Shown: piece by piece, positions 54,153 through 61,565 of the stretch
Layout: each line of letters starts with the position of its first letter
How positions within the stretch are numbered: position 1 is the stretch's first letter
Source of the DNA: Paenibacillus xylanexedens
GTDB taxonomy: Bacteria; Bacillota; Bacilli; Paenibacillales; Paenibacillaceae
Length of the DNA stretch: 64,000 nucleotides
Assembly (NCBI RefSeq): GCF_001908275.1
Contig: NZ_CP018620.1
Coordinates: 2,294,001 to 2,358,000, forward strand
Direction of reading: 5' to 3'
Notes under the pieces: generated by a model
Database searches by the model: none
What the model was told of the DNA's origin: nothing
What the model saw: only the letters and a program-made list of their open reading frames with translations
Made by a program: the position numbers and the translations under genes

Positions 54153-54359
54153 AATGTGTGGTCCTCCTGAGATAAATAGTTTGATGAGTTTGATGATTAA
54201 AGTGTATCAGATTTGGTGTTGGATGTGCATTAAGGTGGGAAATGCAGGAATCTAGCCTTATTTGCAAATGGTTATATTTGTGTCACTCTATACTTACCCA
54301 ACTTGAAACGATATGTATAGTTATGAAATAATAGAGCGAACTTTAGAGAGGTGTATGCA

Positions 54360-54962
54360 ATGAATAACCAATCACATCAGGATCATTCATCCCGACGGGA
54401 AAGATTGTTTGTGGCAATTCGTCTTCCTGTTGCTGTTCAGCAGTCTCTTCAGATGGATGCGAGGCTTGTACAGAACAAGCTAGATTTTCGTAAATGGACA
54501 GATCATAGAGATTATCATATAACCTTGCAATTTCTGGGGGATACATTAGTTAGTGACATCGGGCACCTGCGAAAAGCATTGCGCTCAGCAGCAAGTGGAT
54601 TTCAGCCGTTTGAACTTCAGCTTTCCGACTGGGGCACATTTGGACTTGAAGAAGCACCTAAGGTGCTTTGGAAAGGTGTTAGCGGAGAGAAAGAGCACTT
54701 GTTTTCATTGCAAAAACAAATCGTGCAGGCGACTTCGCCCCTGGGGTATGAAGCTGAATTAAGACCTTATGCTCCCCACATTACCATTGCCAGAAAATAT
54801 CTGGGACAGCTTCCAGGTAATGAGAATAAAGGGATATCTGGAGTGCTTCCGGAACATTCCACAGGTGTTAATTCATGGATGGTGGAGGACATTGTACTTT
54901 ATGTGACAAGGCTGGGACAATCGCCAATGTATGAGGTCGTGGATACGTTCACTTTTTCCTGA
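54360..54962 (+). CDS. thpR: RNA 2',3'-cyclic phosphodiesterase (2H family)
   Basis: A 200-residue 2H phosphoesterase with both HxTx motifs, HITL at residues 53-56 and HITI at 140-143. The family opens 2',3'-cyclic phosphates or joins 2'-5' linked RNA in vitro. The start at 54360 is set by AGAGAGG 8 bases upstream; GTG at 54351 is within that region. The gene is a single unit with no partner to suggest a pathway. Confidence 0.9.
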   Translation: MNNQSHQDHSSRRERLFVAIRLPVAVQQSLQMDARLVQNKLDFRKWTDHRDYHITLQFLGDTLVSDIGHLRKALRSAASGFQPFELQLSDWGTFGLEEAPKVLWKGVSGEKEHLFSLQKQIVQATSPLGYEAELRPYAPHITIARKYLGQLPGNENKGISGVLPEHSTGVNSWMVEDIVLYVTRLGQSPMYEVVDTFTFS

Positions 54963-55092
54963 TAATCATTTTTATGCCATAAAATCACATTGACATAACG
55001 TTTATCCCTATGTAATATTAGCCATCGTTATTCAAATTCTTTTTTTTGGGTTACTTAGTTAAGGGAATTGTTTCGACAGGAGGAATCTTCGA

Positions 55093-55950
55093 ATGAACAT
55101 TATAAGCAAAAATCGTTGGGTAGCACCGATGTTATCAGTGCTGCTTGTATGTATAGTGGGGGTAAATGTCGTTCAGGCGACGGGGAAGTGGAATGAAGCT
55201 AGTGATAGTAAACAGATGACCGAACTTGCGGCTTCTGGGCAAAATAACCAAACATCTACGCAAGAAGAGAGGCGCATGATGGAAGATGGGACAAGTCTGT
55301 CCTCTAATCTGTCTGCCCAAACCGTAGCGTGGACTGAATCTCTGCCAGCGAAGAACTGGCTTACGACTGCTCAAGAAGAGCAGGAATTGCAAGAAGCCAA
55401 GGCCAAGAACAAAGCTAGAGCGGTAGCTGCGGCCAAAGCCAAAAAAGAAGCTGCACTGAAATTGGCCAAAGTGAAACGTGCCAAAGAAGTCGCTGCTGTA
55501 ACAACTCCCCCCCAAAAACTATACTTTACACGGACCAAACTTCTGAACCAGGAAGACTCGAAACTCGCAACCTGGTCATACAGTGTGTCCGATAAAGAAC
55601 TGCATCTGCTGCAAAAAATCGTCATGGCAGAAGCGGAAGGTGAACCGTACGAAGGCAAAGTGGCAGTTGCCAATGTTGTCTTAAACCGGCTGCGGTCAGC
55701 CAATTTTCCCGATACCATTTACAAGGTCATCCATCAGAAATCCCAGTTTAGTCCTGTAGCGAACGGACGTATGAAACGTGTGGTTCCCAACGAGGACAGC
55801 ATCAAAGCAGTGAATGCTGCGTTGAACGGGAAGAAGGAAGTTGCCGATGATACGTATTATTTCTTATCATTGACGCTTGCCGACGATCTGACAGTTGCTC
55901 GCTCGCAGAAAAAAGTAAAAACGATCGGTCATCATACTTTTTACAAGTAA
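55093..55950 (+). CDS. SleB-like cell wall hydrolase (Hydrolase_2 family)
   Basis: A 285-residue exported protein with an N-terminal membrane/signal helix (residues 9-29), a lysine/alanine-rich coiled linker (about 90-135) and a C-terminal SleB/CwlJ-type catalytic domain from about residue 168. LLQKIVMAEAEGEPYEGKVA contains the catalytic glutamate (E180 or E182) and VLNRLRSANFPDTIYKVI the usual following block. The family are lytic transglycosylases used in spore germination or wall turnover. AGGAGG precedes the start. The lack of a peptidoglycan-binding domain is of note; the coiled linker may replace it. Confidence 0.88.
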   Translation: MNIISKNRWVAPMLSVLLVCIVGVNVVQATGKWNEASDSKQMTELAASGQNNQTSTQEERRMMEDGTSLSSNLSAQTVAWTESLPAKNWLTTAQEEQELQEAKAKNKARAVAAAKAKKEAALKLAKVKRAKEVAAVTTPPQKLYFTRTKLLNQEDSKLATWSYSVSDKELHLLQKIVMAEAEGEPYEGKVAVANVVLNRLRSANFPDTIYKVIHQKSQFSPVANGRMKRVVPNEDSIKAVNAALNGKKEVADDTYYFLSLTLADDLTVARSQKKVKTIGHHTFYK

Positions 55951-56114
55951 TCGACCTGTAAATTCTGCAAACAGGCAGGGTAGTTAACTGTGTGTGCTTC
56001 ACACGGCCCTTGAAAAAGCCTGAATCGTAGTTTTATTTCGTTATTTTAAAATATCGTTATACTCTAAATTACCCTTTTTTCTGCCAAATCATACGGTGGA
56101 ATGAGTGAAAATAA

Positions 56115-56154
56115 AAGAAGGTTCCCTTCCAAAAATTCGGAAGGGAACCTTCTT
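56115..56154. terminator. Bidirectional terminator between convergent genes
   Basis: AAGAAGGTTCCCTTCC and GGAAGGGAACCTTCTT form a perfect 16-pair stem with an eight-base loop. It lies between the wall hydrolase (plus) and glycosyltransferase (minus) genes and could serve both. Confidence 0.88.
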
Positions 56155-56225
56155 TGTATATAGGGAGAACTTGTCTTGTCCCCTATAACACCTCGTGAGA
56201 GCTGTTCTATAGGTCCATAGAGGCG

Positions 56226-57440
56226 TCAAAATGGTATTCTGGTACCTGACAAGGACGTGGCAGTAATTCCGGCTGTGAAGCGCTCCACGGACGTTGTTGT
56301 GACTTCGGCTGTCGTCGGAAACAATAAGTCATGAACAGCTTGAGCACAGCACTTCGGATCATAGGCCGAATGGTTACCTGAAATATGTGCTACGTTCAGC
56401 GGGCTTTCAGTTTGAGTAGATGCCTGTTCAACTAGTTGTCTGAAACGATTGGTGATTACGTCGGCAGAGTGAATGACGTGGCCGTATCCGGCTTGTACAA
56501 AGTATTCACAGTTCTCTTCCTCTTGACCTGCAATCGGAGGAATGAACAACATCGGTAGACCCTTGGCCAGCGCTTCAGTGCATGTCATGCCACCTGGCTT
56601 CGTAATCAGCACATCGGATACATCCATCAGTTTGCTTACTTCTCGTGTATATCCCAGAATACGAATATTCGGATGCTGGAAGCAAGGCATTTCCTTCATT
56701 TTTGCGATCATTTTTTCATTGCTTCCTAGACAGAAGACCAATTGAACACGATCTGCCCAAGACGTGAGAGCTTTCATATGATCCTCATCAAACGAAAGTC
56801 CCCATCCGCCCCCCATAAGTAGCGCCGTAGGCATGTTCTGAAGCCCCATCTCTTCCCGTAGCTTCACCTTATCTCCTGCTTCCCAGAAGTCTGGATGTAC
56901 AGGGATTCCCGTGATCTGAATATGGGAGGGATCAACACCCCGGATCTCAAGCAATGCTTTGACCTGAGGGGTGGAGACCAGATATTTGTTCACTTCCGGA
57001 TTAATCCATGTTCCGTGCACGTCATAATCCGTCACGACCGTATAGAGCGGGATATTCAGACCCTGACGTTTGAGCCGGGAGATCACAGCATTCGGAAAAG
57101 GATGGGTACAGATCACCGCATCCGGTTTCAGTTGGGATACGACCTGTGCCGTCTGTGTATAAAAAATTCGGTGCAACGCCAGCTTGGTAAAACCATTTAA
57201 TGATTTATTGTACTGTGTGCGGTACAACAGGCTGACCAGTTTGGGTTGAACCGATAGTGTCTTTCGATATGCAGAGAAAATTAGTGGAGCTACCGTTGGG
57301 TTCAAAAATTTGCCTAGTTCAATGACACGACTGTGAACATGTGGACTGACTTTTTTGATGCCATGTGCCAGCGCATGAGCGGCCTGAGTGTGACCGGTAC
57401 CGAAACCTTCCGATAATAAGAGCACTCTTGGTTTTCGCAT
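56226..57440 (-). CDS. UgtP/MGDG-synthase-like glycolipid glucosyltransferase
   Basis: A 404-residue GT28-type enzyme. SEGFGTGHTQAAHALAHG near residue 9 is the acceptor-domain glycine loop of the MGDG synthase family, and KPGGMTCTEALAKGLPMLF in the C-terminal domain is the nucleotide-sugar-binding loop. It would add glucose or galactose from a UDP-sugar to diacylglycerol, giving membrane glycolipid and possibly the lipoteichoic acid anchor. I start at the ATG at 57440, with AAAGGTGA 6 bases upstream; a 30-residue upstream extension is not conserved in character. It is divergent from the TetR gene. Confidence 0.88.
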   Translation of the reverse strand: MRKPRVLLLSEGFGTGHTQAAHALAHGIKKVSPHVHSRVIELGKFLNPTVAPLIFSAYRKTLSVQPKLVSLLYRTQYNKSLNGFTKLALHRIFYTQTAQVVSQLKPDAVICTHPFPNAVISRLKRQGLNIPLYTVVTDYDVHGTWINPEVNKYLVSTPQVKALLEIRGVDPSHIQITGIPVHPDFWEAGDKVKLREEMGLQNMPTALLMGGGWGLSFDEDHMKALTSWADRVQLVFCLGSNEKMIAKMKEMPCFQHPNIRILGYTREVSKLMDVSDVLITKPGGMTCTEALAKGLPMLFIPPIAGQEEENCEYFVQAGYGHVIHSADVITNRFRQLVEQASTQTESPLNVAHISGNHSAYDPKCCAQAVHDLLFPTTAEVTTTSVERFTAGITATSLSGTRIPF

Positions 57441-57822
57441 GAGTTCACCTTTATTCATAAGTTTTAATTCAAAATGAAGATATTCATTGTTTATTCTAGC
57501 TATGGAATGCGTTACTACATGAATATACATTGAAGCACAAAATCATGTTTCTTCTATGAATATTTACACCATATATCTTACAATGAGACAACCTAAACTT
57601 CATTATATACACGTATTATCTGAGTCATCTTACACTATAGACGACGACAGAAGGAGTTTCCACTGCATTTAGGTTAAAAAATATTAACACAATTTTTAAA
57701 ATGTTAGGGTTGCAATCTGTTTTCGAAGGTGGTATTGTAGTTTTTGACCGAATGACCGAATTGTATTTCTGGTCATTTATGTAGAGCGATTGAACAATGA
57801 ATGTGATTAAAGGAGGGATACG
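57441..57822. other. Divergent intergenic region before glycosyltransferase and TetR genes
   Basis: The region is AT-rich and without genes. It holds the promoters of two divergent genes and a TetR-type palindrome (see the operator entry). Confidence 0.5.
57751..57777. promoter_or_regulatory. Candidate TetR operator 1
   Basis: AATGACC and GGTCATT are separated by 13 bases, 45 bases before the TetR start. The same TGACC-N13-GGTCA layout recurs ahead of the YhgE-like gene. Autoregulation is therefore likely. Confidence 0.65.
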
Positions 57823-58404
57823 ATGGCTCCGATTGACAGGAGACAGCAGGTTATTCATGCGGCAGCCCAGTCGTTTGCCATGTTTGGATACAAAGCAACG
57901 ACGATGGATCAGGTCGCCAAGATTGCGAACGTTGGCAAAGGAACGATCTATACGTTTTTCACCAATAAGGAACAATTGTTTGATCAGATCCTGGTAGAAG
58001 TGATTCAGGAAATGAAGAACATCGCGCATCGTGAAGTACATCAGGAAAGTGCATTTTTCGATAATCTGTTTCGGGTACTGGATGCCTTGTTAGAGTTTCG
58101 TCGTGATCACGATCTGCTCGTTAAGTTATCTCAGGAGCTGAAGGACTTTGGAACGCTGCAGGCCAAGGAAGGATTGGACAAGGTGGAGAAAGTAATCTCC
58201 GACTTTCTGGCTAAGGAGCTTGAGAAAGCAAAAGACAATGGAGAGATTCGAGATTGTGATCCGCAAGTCGTCGCATTTATGATGATTCGCCTGTATATTG
58301 CACTCACCTCAGACTGGAGCAAACAACATCAACCGCTGAGCAAAGAGGAAATTAAGACTTACTTTCGCCTTTTCTTAATGGAAGGAATTGCTGCTGTAAC
58401 GTAA
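57823..58404 (+). CDS. TetR/AcrR-family repressor
   Basis: A 193-residue regulator. The N-terminal helix-turn-helix is clear (VIHAAAQSFAMFGYKATTMDQ then KGTIYTFFTNKEQLFDQIL), and the C-terminal part is the ligand-binding helical domain. GGAGGG lies just before the ATG. The YhgE/Pip gene follows on the same strand 206 bases later; identical operator halves stand before both genes, so it probably represses itself and the membrane protein until an unknown ligand binds. Confidence 0.93.
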   Translation: MAPIDRRQQVIHAAAQSFAMFGYKATTMDQVAKIANVGKGTIYTFFTNKEQLFDQILVEVIQEMKNIAHREVHQESAFFDNLFRVLDALLEFRRDHDLLVKLSQELKDFGTLQAKEGLDKVEKVISDFLAKELEKAKDNGEIRDCDPQVVAFMMIRLYIALTSDWSKQHQPLSKEEIKTYFRLFLMEGIAAVT

Positions 58405-58490
58405 TCCGAATTTAATCTACTATAATATAAGGATTTTTACGCGTATCAAGCAGGGAGGCTTGTCGGAAGACAGGTTGTTTTTTTGTCCTA

Positions 58491-58519
58491 AAGTGACCGG
58501 TTGAGGAAAGTGGTCACTT
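58491..58519. promoter_or_regulatory. Candidate TetR operator 2
   Basis: AAGTGACC at 58491-58498 and GGTCACTT at 58512-58519 are perfect inverted repeats with a 13-base spacer, between the TetR gene and the YhgE-like gene. The half sites and spacing match operator 1, while the spacers differ, as expected of a true dimer site. Confidence 0.7.
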
Positions 58520-58610
58520 CGTGTTTCAGTATGTTTTCTGGAATACGACATTGTATTTCATTTTGGTTATTCCTGCTCATAGAGCAGAGAGATTAAGGGG
58601 AGAAAATGAC

Positions 58611-60893
58611 ATGAAATCTTTATCCGTGTTTTTCAAGGATGTGGGATCGGCCGTGAGAAACCCGAAGGTGTTGATCCCTGTTATTGCAATTATGTTTATA
58701 CCGATCCTGTATAGTGGCATCTATCTGGCGGCCTATTGGGACCCGTATGGTCATGTGGATGAGATGCCGGTTGCCGTTGTCAATCTGGATAAGGGCGCTG
58801 AGCTGGAGGGCAAATCCCTCCATGTAGGTAGTGATCTGGTGGATGAGCTGAAGAAAAATGCCGATTTCAAATGGGATTTTGTCAGTGCGAGTCAAGCCAA
58901 AGAAGGCATGAGTAATGACAAATATTATATGCAAATTACGATTCCGGAGAACTTCTCATCCCAAGCAACAACGTTGCTCGATGACAAGCCAGAGCCGGCT
59001 GATCTGATCTATGAACCGAATGGCAATTACAGTTTTGTCGGTGCACAGATCGGTAAGACCGCTATTAAGGACCTGAAAGCAAAAGTCTCAGCCAAAGTAA
59101 CGGAATCCTATGCAGAGACATTGCTCGACAAGTTCTCCGAAGTATCGGATGGCTTGGCTGAGGCAGGCGATGGGGCTGGTGAACTGAATACCGGCGCAGG
59201 CAAACTGGATGATGGTGCTGTTAAGCTCAAGGATAACCTGGCGAAGCTTGCATCCGGAACGCTTGAACTTCAGGAAGGACTTTCTCCATTAAGTGATGGT
59301 GTTAACGCGTTGCACACAGGGGCAACCAAGCTTGAAAGTGGAACATCGAATCTTGTATCCGGTCTGCAACAGCTTCAGGCAGCTGCTTCGAGCCAGCTTC
59401 AGAGCGGAGCAGATCAGTTGAAGGATGGCAGCGCCAAGTTGGAAACTGGACTCCAGTCTTCACTGGATGGCACAAGTAAGTTGCAGGCTGGTCTGAAATC
59501 ATCAGAACAGGGCAGTGCGAAGCTGTCGGATGGTCTGCAAAGTGCTGTTCAGGGCAGCGGTACACTGGCAACAGGCCTGCAATCGGCTGTAGATGGCAGC
59601 TCCAAGGTTGCTGATGGTGCACAGGGTGTAGCCGCCGGATTGAAACAGCTTGCTGCATCGAACCCCGAACTGGCCGAAAATGCGGATGTACAGAAGCTGC
59701 TTGCGGCAAGTGAGGCTGTTGCTGACGGCAGTGCTCAACTGCATGAGAGCGAGCAGAAGCTGGCACAAGGTGCAGATCAGCTGCATCAGGGTAACCAGCA
59801 ACTGGCTGCGGGTGCAACCGAGCTTCACGGAGGTCAGGAGCAACTTCTTGCTGGTGCGAACCAACTGGTGGATGGTCAGCAGCAATTGCTGGCTGGTGCC
59901 GGACAGCTTAGTCAAGGAGGCACGAAGCTCTCCGATGGCCTGAAGCAGTTCAGCGGCAAATTGGGTGATGCTGCAAGTGGCGGTACATTGCTTGCAGATG
60001 GTGCCAAGCAGCTGGGCTCAGGGACTACAGCTTTGCAAACGGGTGTAGGTAAACTCAGTGGTGGCGTTAGTTCACTAACCGATGGTTCCAAGCAATTGGG
60101 TGATGGCGCGGGCAAACTGGCTGACGGCCTTACTGAGCTAAAAGATGGCTCGAGTGAATTGGAAACCAAGCTGAATGATGCCGCACAGAAAACATCCGAA
60201 GTTAAGAAAACGGATGATGTAGTGAACATGTTCGCTGAACCGGTAAACTCCTCGGAGAATACAGCAGAGAACGTGAGCAATTATGGTACAGGATTGACAC
60301 CGTTCTTCCTGTCGATCGGTCTGTTTGTGGGATCGTTGATTTCCACGATTGTATTGAAAATGCGGGAAACGTCCGTACCTGGTGCAACAGGCTGGAATCG
60401 TTTTGTCAGCCGGACACTGGTATTTGGGTCCGTGAGTATTTTCCAATCAGTTATCGTGGCAAGTTTCATGTTATATGGTCTTGGACTGGAGACGCACAGC
60501 GTAGGGCTGTTCTATCTGTTTACCATTATTACGGGGCTGACCTTCATGTTGATTGTTCAGGCACTTGTAACCTGGCTGGATCTGCCTGGACGTTATGTTG
60601 TCATTCTGCTTCTGGTCTTCCAGCTTGCGGCGAGTGCAGGAACCTTCCCGGTAGAACTGATTCCATCATGGCTTCAGGCATTTAGCCCTTGGTTGCCAAT
60701 GACACACAGCATTATGGGCTTCAAAGCCGTTGTATCGAGTGGTAATCTGGATGTGATGTGGCATCAGGCAGGTATTCTTAGCATCTATGCAGGTGTATCC
60801 ATTCTGCTGACGCTTGCTTATTTCCTCTGGAATGGCAGACGTCCGAAAAAAGAAGTCGAACACGCTGATTCTGGTCAAGTTGTGACGGCATAA
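58611..60893 (+). CDS. YhgE/Pip-family membrane protein
   Basis: A 760-residue membrane protein. One N-terminal span (about residues 18-38) is followed by a domain with DPYGHVDEMPVAVVNLDKG, the mark of the YhgE/Pip (phage infection protein) family. The middle (about 200-560) is built of many LxxGxxxLxxG units (for example DGAVKLKDNLAKLASG), a long helical repeat with small residues, and the C-terminus has five or six spans like ABC-2 permeases. Relatives serve as phage receptors (Pip), take part in type VII-type secretion (EsaA), or act in efflux. AGGGGAG precedes the start at 58611. It is likely under the upstream TetR protein. Confidence 0.9.
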   Translation: MKSLSVFFKDVGSAVRNPKVLIPVIAIMFIPILYSGIYLAAYWDPYGHVDEMPVAVVNLDKGAELEGKSLHVGSDLVDELKKNADFKWDFVSASQAKEGMSNDKYYMQITIPENFSSQATTLLDDKPEPADLIYEPNGNYSFVGAQIGKTAIKDLKAKVSAKVTESYAETLLDKFSEVSDGLAEAGDGAGELNTGAGKLDDGAVKLKDNLAKLASGTLELQEGLSPLSDGVNALHTGATKLESGTSNLVSGLQQLQAAASSQLQSGADQLKDGSAKLETGLQSSLDGTSKLQAGLKSSEQGSAKLSDGLQSAVQGSGTLATGLQSAVDGSSKVADGAQGVAAGLKQLAASNPELAENADVQKLLAASEAVADGSAQLHESEQKLAQGADQLHQGNQQLAAGATELHGGQEQLLAGANQLVDGQQQLLAGAGQLSQGGTKLSDGLKQFSGKLGDAASGGTLLADGAKQLGSGTTALQTGVGKLSGGVSSLTDGSKQLGDGAGKLADGLTELKDGSSELETKLNDAAQKTSEVKKTDDVVNMFAEPVNSSENTAENVSNYGTGLTPFFLSIGLFVGSLISTIVLKMRETSVPGATGWNRFVSRTLVFGSVSIFQSVIVASFMLYGLGLETHSVGLFYLFTIITGLTFMLIVQALVTWLDLPGRYVVILLLVFQLAASAGTFPVELIPSWLQAFSPWLPMTHSIMGFKAVVSSGNLDVMWHQAGILSIYAGVSILLTLAYFLWNGRRPKKEVEHADSGQVVTA

Positions 60894-60983
60894 GTCGAAC
60901 CTGATCTTCAGCAGGGTCATATTTTTGAAAAAAAACTTTATTTTCTTGTAGTGAAATTATGCAATATAGTAGTCAAATAGTGC

Positions 60984-61024
60984 AAATAGCCTGTGACCCC
61001 AAAAAGGGGTTGCAGGCTATTTTG
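60984..61024 (+). terminator. Terminator after the YhgE-like gene
   Basis: AAATAGCCTGTGACCCC pairs with GGGGTTGCAGGCTATTT (two imperfect pairs) around AAAAA, ahead of TTTTG. Confidence 0.88.
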
Positions 61025-61142
61025 TATACAAATGCATAGAGAAGTAAAGTTTCGCTGGCTTAAGCAGTGAAAATTTGGTGGAATTATGGATAAACCTAGG
61101 CTGCACATGGAACGATTTTCTTCTGTCAGCAATTTAATTCAG

Positions 61143-61285
61143 TTGTACTCTGGCTTTAAAAGTGTATAATTATTCGAAAAAGAGATGAATTTAAACGTCA
61201 CTACTGTAATGCTGTACTGCAAAACATTTCTTATCAGAGGTATTAAAAAGTTTAAATTGCGCTGATGTTAGGTCGGTGTTAAAAT
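61143..61285 (+). promoter_or_regulatory. Candidate promoters for gltB
   Basis: TTGTAC (61143-61148) and TATAAT (61165-61170) have a 16-base spacer; a second set, TTGCGC (61257-61262) and TAAAAT (61280-61285), has 17. Either could start the gltB transcript. I see no clear GltC or TnrA site. Confidence 0.5.
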
Positions 61286-61565
61286 AATAGAACTATATCA
61301 AAAAAACGTCGCTCCATTTCAGTAGCCGTGCCAGCGGCTGCGTGTTGATTTATACAGGCTGTTTGCCGGATCGTCCGGATCAGCTCATCTCATTTAATGG
61401 CTTCTGCCCAATAGCAGGCATTATTTTTGACAGTCTCATGCTGTCACCTCTTCTATCTAGCAGGCTCTATCGCAAGCGAAAGGCCAGCTCCTCCCGTTTC
61501 ATTGTTGCCTGTTGCCTATGTTCTTGATCTTTCCGAAATACTTCATTATAGAAAGGTTGCGTTCC
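61286..61565 (+). other. Long gltB leader without a gene
   Basis: About 280 bases lie between the nearer candidate promoter and the gltB start. They contain several possible stems (for example GCCGGATC/GATCCGG-like pairing near 61366-61380) but no riboswitch I can name. The 61-codon frame at 61342-61527 is rich in serine and arginine and has no ribosome site. Confidence 0.35.
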
